Origin: Sphingomonadales bacterium
Lineage (GTDB): Bacteria > Pseudomonadota > Alphaproteobacteria > Sphingomonadales > Sphingomonadaceae
Assembly (NCBI GenBank): GCA_025360285.1
Contig: JANYCM010000228.1
Location: 1 to 40,872, forward strand
Length of the DNA: 40,872 bases
Direction of reading: 5' to 3'
The position numbers were made by a program, and so were the translations under genes. Each line of letters opens with the position of its first letter. Position 1 is the first letter of the stretch. This document shows positions 7,492 through 15,627 of the stretch, piece by piece. The notes below the pieces were generated by a model that saw only the letters and a program-made list of their open reading frames with translations, was not told the DNA's origin and did no database searches.

Positions 7492-9131
7492 AGCGCTGCG
7501 GCCAGTTCGTTGAGGGGCACGGGCCGCGCACCGGGCAGGGCGGCGATTTCAGCCCGGAACGCCGTCGCCAATGGTGTCAGCGAATCTGACACGGCGAAGA
7601 GGGTGCCGGTGAAGCGCGCCAGTTCGGCCAGGGCATCATGGTTGAGCGCGGCCAGGATCGGCCCGGCATAGCTTTCCGGCTGGCGCAGCACCTCCCGCGT
7701 CCAGTCGTGCAGCGCCGCGGCGCCGAAATCGGCATCGACGCGGCGCAGGGCAGCGCGGGACGGGGTGAACCAGGGCCACCAGATCAGACTGTCACGCAGC
7801 ATCAGCCAGGTACGATACCAATGGCTGCCATCGGCAGCGATGGTGATCGGCGGCCCATAATGTTCGGCCAGCGCCGCGCGTGCCGCCCTGTCGGCGGCGA
7901 GCAGGCCTTCGATGACCAGCACCGGCGCAGCGGTGGCGACGGCAAGGGCGATGGCGATCGAACTGCCAAAGCCGACGCCCCAGACCGCCGCCGGGGTGAC
8001 GCCGATGGCGCGGCAACCCGAGGCGATGGCGGCGGCAAGGCCGACGATGCCGGTGTCGGCGATGGGCGTGGATTCGCCGCAGCCGGGCAGGTCGAAGGCC
8101 AGAACGAAATGCGTTGCAGCCAGCGCGGCCATGCGATCCGCCAGCCGGCCACCGGCGCCGGGGCTGTCATGGATGATCAGCACCGCGGGCTTTGCGGGAT
8201 CACCGATGCTGCGCAGCAACAACTGCCCCTCGGCAATATCGATGAACTGGCGGGTGATACGGTCGGATGGTTGTGGTGGCTGATCGAGCCGCGGCGCGGT
8301 GCCGGGGCTGCCGTAGCGATCAAAGGCCTCGCCCGTCAGGGCACGGCGCGCCGCCAGGTCATTGCCGATACGGCGGATGACATGTTGGCCGCCGCCGGAT
8401 GGCACGCGATCGAGATGCGGATACAGCATGTCACTTTCGATCGCTGTCAGCACCGCCGGCACGCGCAGTGCCGCCAACTGGGCCGGGCCGTCGCGATAGG
8501 CCAGCGCGGCGCGATAGGCGGGGGCATAGCTGCTGGCGGCATCGAAAAACATCGTCACCCAGATATTGGTGGCGCCCGGCGAACTCAAATCCGATTCATT
8601 GACTGCCCGGTATTCGCGCGAAAACCACGGAAACCAAGTCGATTGGTCGCGAAATCGCGTCCAGCACTGGCTGAAATGCCCGCCCAGCGGATCGGGCGCG
8701 AAGGGCGGGAAATAGCCGCTGACCAGATGTTGAAATTCGGCCTCGGTGAAGCTGGCCAGCCCATCGAGCACCAGCCCGGTGACGCGATCGGGGTGGCGAA
8801 TGGCCAGTTCCAGCGCGATGGCAGCGCCGGTATGGGTGCCGAACACCGGGCAGGGCGGCATGGCGATGGCAGCAAGGTTGGCGGCAAGCGCGTCGGCAAG
8901 GTCGGGGACGGTAAGCGGGTCGCCGGGTAAGGCGTCGGATTGGCCAAAGCCCGGCGTGTCAAAGGCATAACAGGTGTAGCGATCGGCGACCGTCGCCATT
9001 TCATTGACGACAAAGGCCGAATTGGCCGGCGAGGAATGCACGAACAGCGCCGGCGGCCCGTTGCCCATGATCCTGACATGCGCCGCCCGTCCGGCGACAT
9101 CGACAAAATAGCGGCGGACGGGCGGTTGCAT
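7488..9131 (-). CDS. Two-domain alpha/beta-hydrolase-fold protein lacking canonical nucleophiles
   Basis: A 547-residue fusion of two alpha/beta-hydrolase domains without signal peptide. In the N-terminal domain (about 1-275) the elbow reads G98-T-H100-T-G102: His stands where Ser, Asp or Cys is expected. In the C-terminal domain (about 295-547) the elbow reads G385-V-G387-F-G389, with no nucleophile at all, and the sequence ends without the usual catalytic-His loop. The C-terminal half is thus probably non-catalytic. The ATG at 9131 is preferred to a GTG at 9164 that lies inside a hairpin. It sits between the TonB receptor and the symporter, so a role with the imported compound is likely; the activity is unknown. 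Confidence 0.8.
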   Translation of the reverse strand: MQPPVRRYFVDVAGRAAHVRIMGNGPPALFVHSSPANSAFVVNEMATVADRYTCYAFDTPGFGQSDALPGDPLTVPDLADALAANLAAIAMPPCPVFGTHTGAAIALELAIRHPDRVTGLVLDGLASFTEAEFQHLVSGYFPPFAPDPLGGHFSQCWTRFRDQSTWFPWFSREYRAVNESDLSSPGATNIWVTMFFDAASSYAPAYRAALAYRDGPAQLAALRVPAVLTAIESDMLYPHLDRVPSGGGQHVIRRIGNDLAARRALTGEAFDRYGSPGTAPRLDQPPQPSDRITRQFIDIAEGQLLLRSIGDPAKPAVLIIHDSPGAGGRLADRMAALAATHFVLAFDLPGCGESTPIADTGIVGLAAAIASGCRAIGVTPAAVWGVGFGSSIAIALAVATAAPVLVIEGLLAADRAARAALAEHYGPPITIAADGSHWYRTWLMLRDSLIWWPWFTPSRAALRRVDADFGAAALHDWTREVLRQPESYAGPILAALNHDALAELARFTGTLFAVSDSLTPLATAFRAEIAALPGARPVPLNELAAAL

Positions 9132-9140
9132 GATTGGTTT

Positions 9141-9176
9141 ATCCCGCCACGGGGGGCGAAACACCAGTGGCGGGAT
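9141..9176 (-). other. Intercistronic stem-loop between TonB receptor and hydrolase
   Basis: ATCCCGCCAC (9141-9150) and GTGGCGGGAT (9167-9176) form a perfect 10-bp stem with a 16-base loop, starting 7 bases after the receptor stop on the minus strand. There is no T run. It probably protects or partly terminates the receptor message, letting the receptor be made in excess over the enzymes downstream. Confidence 0.6.
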
Positions 9177-9182
9177 ACGACA

Positions 9183-11696
9183 TCAGAATTTCACCCCGCC
9201 CGTGACGCCAAACATGCGGCCGAGCGGCAAGTAACCGTCGAGATCGCCGCCAAAGTCGCTGAGGCGGGCATTGACAGAAACGATTTCCGGCGTGTGGTCG
9301 TTGGTCAGATTGTTGCAGAAGGCCGACAGGGTGTAGCTGTCAGTCTCGATCCCGACGCGGATGTTGACGATCGTGCGCGGGCCATAGGTGCTGATATTAT
9401 TGTTGAAGGCATATTGCTTGTCTTCGAAGCGGAAATTGGCGGTGGCGTTCCAGCGCATCGTGTCGCTGATCGCCCCGTCAAGGTCGAGCCCGCCGGTCAG
9501 TTGCAGGCGCGGCGTGCGCGGCAGGTGGAGACCGGCCAGGCTGAGCACATTCTTGTTGGTGGTATTGACACCATTGGGCGGCGGCAGTGCTGGGTTGAGC
9601 GCGGTGCCCGGTGCCGCGACGATGACGCGCGCGGCGCATTGCGGGATTGAAAGGCAGGCGGTGCCGGCGCCATAATCATAGGCGTCGGAGCCGAACTTGG
9701 GGTTGGCATAGGAAACGCCGGCGGAAAGCTTGACGCCGGTTGCCACCTTGGCGGCGCCTTCCAGTTCAAAGCCGGTGGTGTGGACGCTGCCGAAGTTCTT
9801 GGTGACCAGACCGGGGTTGGTCGGCACGCTCGATGGCCCCGAAATCTGGATGCTCTTGGTATCGATATGATAGATGGCGAGGTTCAGCTGCAGATGATTG
9901 TCGAGCAGGCTGTTCTTCAGGCCGATTTCATAGGTGACGTTGGTTTCCGGCTGGAATTCCAGATCAGGTTGCGAGCCATCGGCGGCCGCCACGGCGCGCT
10001 GGTTGAACCCGCCGGCCTTGGTGCCGTTGGCAACGCTGGCATAGGTATTGATACCGGGCGCGATGACATATTTCAGCGTGCCGCGATAATTGTTGAAGTT
10101 GAACGACCCAGCGACCGGGTTCGGGCCATTGGGGTAGAGATAGGGTGTCGGCAAGGCACCGTTGCAGCTCGCGGTATTGACCGTCAGATTGCCGGGGCAA
10201 CCGGTATTGCGGATGACCAGCTGGTCCTTGCGCTGGTTGGTATGGCGGAATTCCGCCGAAGCCGTCAGCCCTTCGGTCAGATCCCAATCGACCCCGATGA
10301 ATTCGGAATATTGCCGGTCATGCGAGGCGGTCTGGCCGATGATGTTGCTGCTGACCGCGCCGCCGTTGGTCAGCGAATTGGCCGGAAAGCCGGGATTCAG
10401 CGTCTGTCCGGCGGGTAGTGCCGAGGCATCCAGGCTCAACAGCGTCGTGGTGAAGAACTTGCCCTTGTAATAAAAGGCGCCGGCCTGGACCCGGAACGGC
10501 TTGTCCTGCGGCGTTGCGACGCGGATTTCCTGGCTGAAATCCTCGTTATTGGTGTTGGAGCCGAACAATTCGATCAGATTGACCGTGCCGGGCCCCGGAT
10601 TGAGGAAGAACGGAATGCCGTTGCGGCGCCCGATGAAGTCGGTCAGGCGTTGTTGGGTGACCTTGGTATAGCCGGTCAGCGAGGTGATCTTCACCGGGCC
10701 GACATCCCAGCTGAGATTGAGGCTGGCCAGGTTGACCTTGCGGCTGTTGCCGCTGGCATTCGACAGCGCCGGGGTGCCAGGCACTTCGACCGGATGGGCG
10801 TCGGGATCGAAGCGGCCGCAGAATTGCGAAAAGCCCAGGCCACTGGGGTCCTGCGCCGAAACCACTGCGGCGCGCGACCCGCAATTGTTGACATTATAGG
10901 CGATCGCCGAATATCCGAATTTGTCATTGCCGTAATAATAGGAACCTGTCGCGGTGAAATCGGTCGATGGCGTCAGGATGAATGTCCCCTGCACGTCGCG
11001 CTTTTCATAGCCGCCGGCGCGGTTGCCGTTGACCTCGTCCTTGTAGCTGCCGCCGAAATGTTCAAAGCCGCCGGCAATGCGGACCGCGAAGATGTCCTTG
11101 ACGATCGGCACGTTGATCGAACCCTGCACGCCATATTGGCTGTCGTTGCCAACGGTGCCCTGGATGCGGCCGCTCAAAGTGGTGGTCGAGGGCTTTTTAG
11201 AGACATAGTTGATGGCGCCGGCAAAGGCGTTGCGGCCGTACAGCGCGCTGACCGGGCCCTTGACGACTTCGATACGTTCAATGTCGGTCAGACCGACGTT
11301 GATGGCGGTATTGTTCGAGATATAGATGCCATCGATGAACACCGCGACATTGGGATCGCCGGAACCGCCATTGAGGTTGGTCTGGCCGCGGATGATCGGG
11401 TTCACTCCGAATTCGGAACCGCCGCTGGTGATCGACAGGCCCGGGGTCAGAAAGGCGATGTCGTTGAGGTTGCGGACGTGATTGCGTTCTAGCGCGGCGG
11501 CATCGAAGGTGGTGATAGCCAGCGGCACATCCTGAAGCCTTTCGGTCCGGTTGCGCGCCGTGACGATGATCTCGGCGTCCGCCGCAGCTTCGGTTTTGGC
11601 GGCAGCCACAGCGCTGGTCTGGGCCGCGGCCGGGAAGGCCAGAACGGCGGCGGCAGCAACACCTGAAAGCAGTCCGGCAGTATAAATCCTGGTCAT
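9183..11696 (-). CDS. TonB-dependent outer-membrane receptor
   Basis: An 837-residue receptor that uses TonB energy to bring a substrate across the outer membrane. A signal peptide (about 1-25, ending FPAAAQ) is followed by a TonB-box-like region (AEIIVTARNRTERLQDVP), the plug domain (about 50-170, with GVNPIIRGQ, VAVFIDGIY and VEVVKGPVSALYGRNAFAGAINYVS read across the region), and a beta-barrel ending in the expected C-terminal Phe (GVTGGVKF). The ribosome binding site GAGGGGAA precedes the ATG. It lies downstream of a cupin and upstream of hydrolase and symporter genes, so it is probably substrate-specific for this cluster rather than a siderophore receptor. The ligand is unknown. Confidence 0.93.
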   Translation of the reverse strand: MTRIYTAGLLSGVAAAAVLAFPAAAQTSAVAAAKTEAAADAEIIVTARNRTERLQDVPLAITTFDAAALERNHVRNLNDIAFLTPGLSITSGGSEFGVNPIIRGQTNLNGGSGDPNVAVFIDGIYISNNTAINVGLTDIERIEVVKGPVSALYGRNAFAGAINYVSKKPSTTTLSGRIQGTVGNDSQYGVQGSINVPIVKDIFAVRIAGGFEHFGGSYKDEVNGNRAGGYEKRDVQGTFILTPSTDFTATGSYYYGNDKFGYSAIAYNVNNCGSRAAVVSAQDPSGLGFSQFCGRFDPDAHPVEVPGTPALSNASGNSRKVNLASLNLSWDVGPVKITSLTGYTKVTQQRLTDFIGRRNGIPFFLNPGPGTVNLIELFGSNTNNEDFSQEIRVATPQDKPFRVQAGAFYYKGKFFTTTLLSLDASALPAGQTLNPGFPANSLTNGGAVSSNIIGQTASHDRQYSEFIGVDWDLTEGLTASAEFRHTNQRKDQLVIRNTGCPGNLTVNTASCNGALPTPYLYPNGPNPVAGSFNFNNYRGTLKYVIAPGINTYASVANGTKAGGFNQRAVAAADGSQPDLEFQPETNVTYEIGLKNSLLDNHLQLNLAIYHIDTKSIQISGPSSVPTNPGLVTKNFGSVHTTGFELEGAAKVATGVKLSAGVSYANPKFGSDAYDYGAGTACLSIPQCAARVIVAAPGTALNPALPPPNGVNTTNKNVLSLAGLHLPRTPRLQLTGGLDLDGAISDTMRWNATANFRFEDKQYAFNNNISTYGPRTIVNIRVGIETDSYTLSAFCNNLTNDHTPEIVSVNARLSDFGGDLDGYLPLGRMFGVTGGVKF

Positions 11697-11738
11697 TTCA
11701 ATTCCCCTCTTGTTGACTTGACTTACGCTTGACTGGCG

Positions 11739-12245
11739 TCACTTGGCGGACGCCTCCTTGAATTGCAGATCGATGGCCACATAACCGCAGGGCCCCGCCT
11801 TGCCCCCTCGCCCCGTCGATCCCATGTCCTCGGCAATCAGCATCGAACCCGGGCCCAGCGGATAGATTTTCCCGTCCGCCAGCCGGATTTCCGACGAGCC
11901 GCTGAGCAGGATGAAAATTTCCCGATACGGGGCCGGATGAACCGGGATGTCGATATTGGGATGGCCATAGACCAGCGTGACTTGGCTCGGATCACCGAGC
12001 GGAAACTGGGTCAGCTTGACCGAACCGCCATAATAGGCGCCCTCGGTGCCGGGGATTTCGGCGGGTTCGATATGGCTGGCGCCATCGGCGCCCTTGAAAG
12101 CGCGAAGCGCCTTGACCACCGTGACGCCGCGCGCGAGATCGAGTTTGGCCGACGCGCAGTTCTTTGCCGCCGCAACACCAGGCAGCGCCAGCGCCGCCAC
12201 GGCGACCGTGCTGGCCAGGACAGTAAGGCAGCGAAAGATCGACAC
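11739..12245 (-). CDS. Exported cupin-fold protein
   Basis: The frame is open from 12308, but the GTG at 12245 has a good ribosome binding site (GAGGAG at 12260-12255, 9 bases away), and starting there gives a clean signal peptide (SIFRCLTVLASTVAVAALAL, then PGVAAAK), so 168 residues are preferred. The mature part has a cupin motif: HPAPYREIFILLSGSSEIR and a later PLGPGSMLIAEDMGSTG. Cupins may be small dioxygenases, isomerases or binding proteins; with few metal-ligand His residues this one could bind rather than catalyse. First gene of the minus-strand operon, 42 bases ahead of the TonB receptor, and divergent from the EthD-like gene. Confidence 0.75.
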   Translation of the reverse strand: MSIFRCLTVLASTVAVAALALPGVAAAKNCASAKLDLARGVTVVKALRAFKGADGASHIEPAEIPGTEGAYYGGSVKLTQFPLGDPSQVTLVYGHPNIDIPVHPAPYREIFILLSGSSEIRLADGKIYPLGPGSMLIAEDMGSTGRGGKAGPCGYVAIDLQFKEASAK

Positions 12246-12322
12246 GGATGCAATCTCCTCGTGGTTGAACCGCGACATCAGGACACGCCGCGTCGTAACG
12301 AACGGCAAGTTGACCCGGATCG

Positions 12323-12343
12323 GACAACCGGAATCCGGTTGTC
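12323..12343. promoter_or_regulatory. Perfect palindrome in divergent promoter region, probable operator
   Basis: GACAACCGGA (12323-12332) and TCCGGTTGTC (12334-12343) are perfect 10-bp arms around a single A. The site lies in the 218-base region between the divergent cupin and EthD-like genes. On the minus strand it overlaps TTGACA (12345-12340), an exact -35 consensus, although no good -10 element follows at 16-18 bases. Position and symmetry suggest a repressor or activator site; the LysR or IclR regulator of this cluster is a candidate, but binding is inference. Confidence 0.6.
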
Positions 12344-12463
12344 AAAACGGTGACCGGAGCAAAATGCCGTCAACCGTGCCTTTTGCGCATACCAAAGCGT
12401 AATTAGTTGCGTGTGGCGCAGCAGCCTCGCAATCAGCGCGGGTCAGGGCAAGCTGAGGACCGC

Positions 12464-13384
12464 ATGAACGATCTCGCCGAAACTGAAAATCGCGCCTGGT
12501 TGGGGCGGGTGACCTGCGGCTGGAAAAAGCCGGGTCTGCCGCTGGAGGATGTGCTGCGCTATTGGCGCGATGTGCACAGCCCGGCGATCGCGCGGCGGCC
12601 CGGCATATGGGAATATCGGCATTTTCAGTTTTCGGCGGTTGATGGCAGCGACTTTGCGTCGGTCGCGGGCGTGGCATTCGATTGCCCGGCGGTTGAGCAA
12701 CTGATGTGGACATCGGACGTGCGTTACGCCGGGCCGGACGAACTGGCGGCCTTTGGCGCCGATCCCGATCCGGCGACGCGGGCGCATCTGCTCGGCGATA
12801 TTGATCTGATTGTGGACCAGAGCACGACCTATCGCGTGGTCGCGGAACTGGGCCACACATTTGTCGACAAAAGTGGCGACCCCGCGCCGCAAGGGGCGCC
12901 CAAGGCGCACACTGTCTCACTGTTCTTGCGCCGCCGCAGCGAAGAGGCGCCGTTTCGTGGCTGGCTGACAGCGCTGGCCGCTGACTGGGCGGCCGACCCT
13001 GCGGTGATCCGCCTGCGCCTCAGCCTGTTTGAAGCGCCGGACATGGAGGCCGAGCGCGCCTCCGGCTATCCGATCAAGACGCATCCGGTGGAACGCCAGT
13101 ATCAGGCCTGGATCGATATCACGGCGGCGGACGCAGCGGCACTGACCCGGCTCGTCGATGCGGTGGATCTTGCTGCGCATGTGACGGCCCTGCACGCCTA
13201 TCCGGTGCGGGCTATTTACACCTCCAATCGTGACGGGCGACCGACTTTCGTGGGCCTGCGCGGATTTCCGGCATATGCGGCGCTAACGGCGATCAGCGGC
13301 TATAACCAGGCGCATCCGCTGCTGCTCGAATGGATGTACGGTGACGTCGCCAGGGGCGTTACCCTCGCACCGGTGGCGGCATGA
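12464..13384 (+). CDS. EthD-like protein with two ferredoxin-like domains
   Basis: The ATG at 12464 follows GAGGA by a few bases and gives 306 residues. The N-terminal part (about 10-110) carries the EthD-type motif YWRDVHSPAIARRPG. EthD proteins are dimeric alpha-beta barrel proteins found in degradation clusters, some acting as decarboxylases or dehydratases and many without known activity. A second, more divergent domain of similar type follows (about 140-250, HTVSLFLRRR...). It is the first plus-strand gene of the divergent pair and overlaps the PrpD-like gene by ATGA (13381-13384). The exact function cannot be read. Confidence 0.75.
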   Translation: MNDLAETENRAWLGRVTCGWKKPGLPLEDVLRYWRDVHSPAIARRPGIWEYRHFQFSAVDGSDFASVAGVAFDCPAVEQLMWTSDVRYAGPDELAAFGADPDPATRAHLLGDIDLIVDQSTTYRVVAELGHTFVDKSGDPAPQGAPKAHTVSLFLRRRSEEAPFRGWLTALAADWAADPAVIRLRLSLFEAPDMEAERASGYPIKTHPVERQYQAWIDITAADAAALTRLVDAVDLAAHVTALHAYPVRAIYTSNRDGRPTFVGLRGFPAYAALTAISGYNQAHPLLLEWMYGDVARGVTLAPVAA

Positions 13385-14742
13385 CCAGCGTTTCCGCCCG
13401 GTTGACCGAGTTCCTGCTGGCCGGCGACGTACCGGGTGCGGTGCTTCACGAGGCCAAGCGGCTGCTGCTCAACCAGCTGAAGGCCTCGGTAGGCGCGACC
13501 GACCACCCGGCGATCCGCATTCTCCGCGATTGGGCGGTGGCGCAGGGGCCGGGCCCAGCCCTGGGCAACGCCGCGCATATCAATTGGCTGGGCACCGAAG
13601 TCGCGCCCGCCCAGGCGGCGATGGTCAATGGCGCGCTGTACGAGGTGCTGGATTTTCACGACACTTATATCCCCTGTTTCATGCACGCCGTATCGGCGGT
13701 GCTGCCCGCCGTGCTGGCGCTGGCCGAGGCGCGCGGCAGCAGTGGCAAATTGTTCCTGACAGCGCTGGCGCGCGGGGTGGAGGCCGAACTGGCCATCGCC
13801 ACCTGCCTGATGCCGACCGCCTATTTCCGCGGCGCGGTGCCGGCGGGCCTGACCGGCGGGGTCGGCGCGGCGGCGGCGTGCGCGGTGCTGGCCGGGCTGG
13901 ATGCGGAACGCACGCAGAATGCCCTGGGCATCGCCATGTGCACGGCTTTCGGGCTGTATGTGTCGGTCGGCAGCAATACCTTGCCCTATATCAGCGGCGC
14001 GACGGCGCGATCGGGCCTGACGGCGTTCGAACTGGCAGAGCGCGGCTTCACCGCTCCCCCGACGGCATTCGAAGGCGACAAGGGCATGTTCGTGACCCAT
14101 AGCGACGAAGATGCCGCCAAGATCGCCGGTGCGCTGGCGACACTCGGGCATGACTGGCGGCTGTTCGGCCAGACTTACAAGGTGGTGCCGACCGAAACCA
14201 TCACCCATGGCCCCGTCGAGGCCGTGCTGGCGCTATTGCCGGGTGCGGCGGGCCGCAGCGTTGACCGGCTGAGCTTTGCCGTGTCGCCGATTGTCCAGAG
14301 CATTGCCGATGAGCGCCGTGACCGCATTGGTTATCCGCAGACGCAAAGCGAGGCGACCTTCGATCTCCGCTATTGCGCCGCCGCCGCCTGGGTGCGCGGG
14401 CGCTTCACTACGGCGGAAACCGCCGATGCAGCGCGCACCGACCTGGCCATTGCAGCGCTGCGTGATCGGGTTGAGCTGATCCCGGACCCGGCGCGGCCGA
14501 CATTCGAGGGCTGTGCGCTGACGGTGCATTACACCGATGGTTCGATGGCCTTTCACAATATCGATCATTTCCTCGGCACGCCGGGCGCCCGGGTGCCTGA
14601 TGCCATGCTTGGTGATCTGCTGGCGCAATATGCCGCCGGCGTGCTGCCCGATGGCCGCGCCGCGCTGATCGCCGAGGCAGTGTGGGGCCTTGATAGTGCG
14701 CCGGACCTTTCGGGCCTTGTTGCCTTGCTCAGGATGGATTGA
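13381..14742 (+). CDS. MmgE/PrpD family protein
   Basis: A 453-residue protein of the MmgE/PrpD family, which includes 2-methylcitrate dehydratase and cis-aconitate decarboxylase. Supporting features are the helical N-terminal domain (AAMVNGALYEVLDFHDTY; FMHAVSAVLPAVLALAEA), the glycine-rich turn after GAVPAGLTGGVGAA, and the C-terminal lid domain (about 260-385) beginning at YKVVPTETITHGP. No methylcitrate-cycle genes are nearby, so dehydration or decarboxylation of a pathway intermediate is a better guess than propionate metabolism. It overlaps the EthD-like gene by four bases. Confidence 0.85.
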   Translation: MTSVSARLTEFLLAGDVPGAVLHEAKRLLLNQLKASVGATDHPAIRILRDWAVAQGPGPALGNAAHINWLGTEVAPAQAAMVNGALYEVLDFHDTYIPCFMHAVSAVLPAVLALAEARGSSGKLFLTALARGVEAELAIATCLMPTAYFRGAVPAGLTGGVGAAAACAVLAGLDAERTQNALGIAMCTAFGLYVSVGSNTLPYISGATARSGLTAFELAERGFTAPPTAFEGDKGMFVTHSDEDAAKIAGALATLGHDWRLFGQTYKVVPTETITHGPVEAVLALLPGAAGRSVDRLSFAVSPIVQSIADERRDRIGYPQTQSEATFDLRYCAAAAWVRGRFTTAETADAARTDLAIAALRDRVELIPDPARPTFEGCALTVHYTDGSMAFHNIDHFLGTPGARVPDAMLGDLLAQYAAGVLPDGRAALIAEAVWGLDSAPDLSGLVALLRMD

Positions 14743-14744
14743 TC

Positions 14745-15557
14745 ATGCCGACCGTGACACTGCCGAAGGGCGAAACGATCTGGTACAAGGTGACGGGCAG
14801 CGGGCCGTTGTTCCTGCAGCTTCACGGCTCGGCCTTCGGCCACAAGAATTTCGCCGCCATGACGCCGCTGATGGCGCAGCATTTCACCGTTATCGACATG
14901 GACTTGCCCGGCTATGGCGAAAGCACCGGCAGCCCGCGTCCCGGCGGCATGGAGGGGCTGGCGGGCCAGGTTTACGACTTCGTCCGCGCCGCGGGGTATG
15001 ATCGCATCAACCTGCACGGCACGTCGTTCGGGGCGATGATAGGCCTGACCCTGGCGGCGCGGCATCCGGAAATCATCGACCGGCTGGTGCTCAGTTGCTT
15101 CCTGGCCAAATATGATCTGGCGGCGCGGATGATGCGCAAGACCTGGAAACGCGCCGCGCTCGACAGCGGCATGACGGCGGTGACGGACCTGACATCGGTG
15201 GCCGGCTTCGCCCGCGGCTATTATGAGCGGCCCGAGGCGACGGCGATGTTCGAGACAATGTACGCGGCGTTTGCGGCGACCAGGCCCGAGGCGTTCATCG
15301 CTGGCACCGAGACCATCGAGAAAACCGACCTTAGCCCATTGTTGCCGCTGATCAAGGCGCCGACGCTGCTGCTGGCCGGCGCCGAGGACAATATGACGCC
15401 GTTCAACCCGGCGCCTTCAGGGGTAGGATTTTCGACAATTGCGAAAGTGATTCCGGGCGCCGAGATGCATGTGCTGGCCGATTGCGGGCATTATCTGGTG
15501 CTGGAGCAGCCGGAGGTGGCGACGGGGTTGATTGTGGAGTTTATGGCCAAGCATTGA
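14745..15557 (+). CDS. Alpha/beta hydrolase with canonical Ser nucleophile
   Basis: A 270-residue single-domain alpha/beta hydrolase. Catalytic features are complete: oxyanion region LHGSAFGHKN, elbow GTSFG with Ser94, acid in AGAEDNMTPF and His in DCGHYLVLEQPE. It resembles ring-fission-product hydrolases and epoxide or ester hydrolases of degradation clusters; the substrate is not evident. The ATG at 14745 is preferred to an in-frame TTG at 14739; AGGA lies about ten bases upstream. It starts two bases after the PrpD stop and ends the plus-strand operon, facing the amidase gene. Confidence 0.87.
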   Translation: MPTVTLPKGETIWYKVTGSGPLFLQLHGSAFGHKNFAAMTPLMAQHFTVIDMDLPGYGESTGSPRPGGMEGLAGQVYDFVRAAGYDRINLHGTSFGAMIGLTLAARHPEIIDRLVLSCFLAKYDLAARMMRKTWKRAALDSGMTAVTDLTSVAGFARGYYERPEATAMFETMYAAFAATRPEAFIAGTETIEKTDLSPLLPLIKAPTLLLAGAEDNMTPFNPAPSGVGFSTIAKVIPGAEMHVLADCGHYLVLEQPEVATGLIVEFMAKH

Positions 15558-15627
15558 GGTCGTCCACTAACTGGGGCGTGCTGGCGCTGCCACTTGTTGC
15601 GGTCAGGCGTAACATGTTGCTGACGCT

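Noticed and set aside
13381..14742. Methylcitrate-cycle role for the PrpD-like gene
   Set aside because: No prpB or prpC is near and the neighbours are EthD-like and hydrolase genes.
15558..15627. Terminator between the convergent hydrolase and amidase genes
   Set aside because: Only short, weak complementary words (GTCAG/CTGAC) are present and no T run on either strand.
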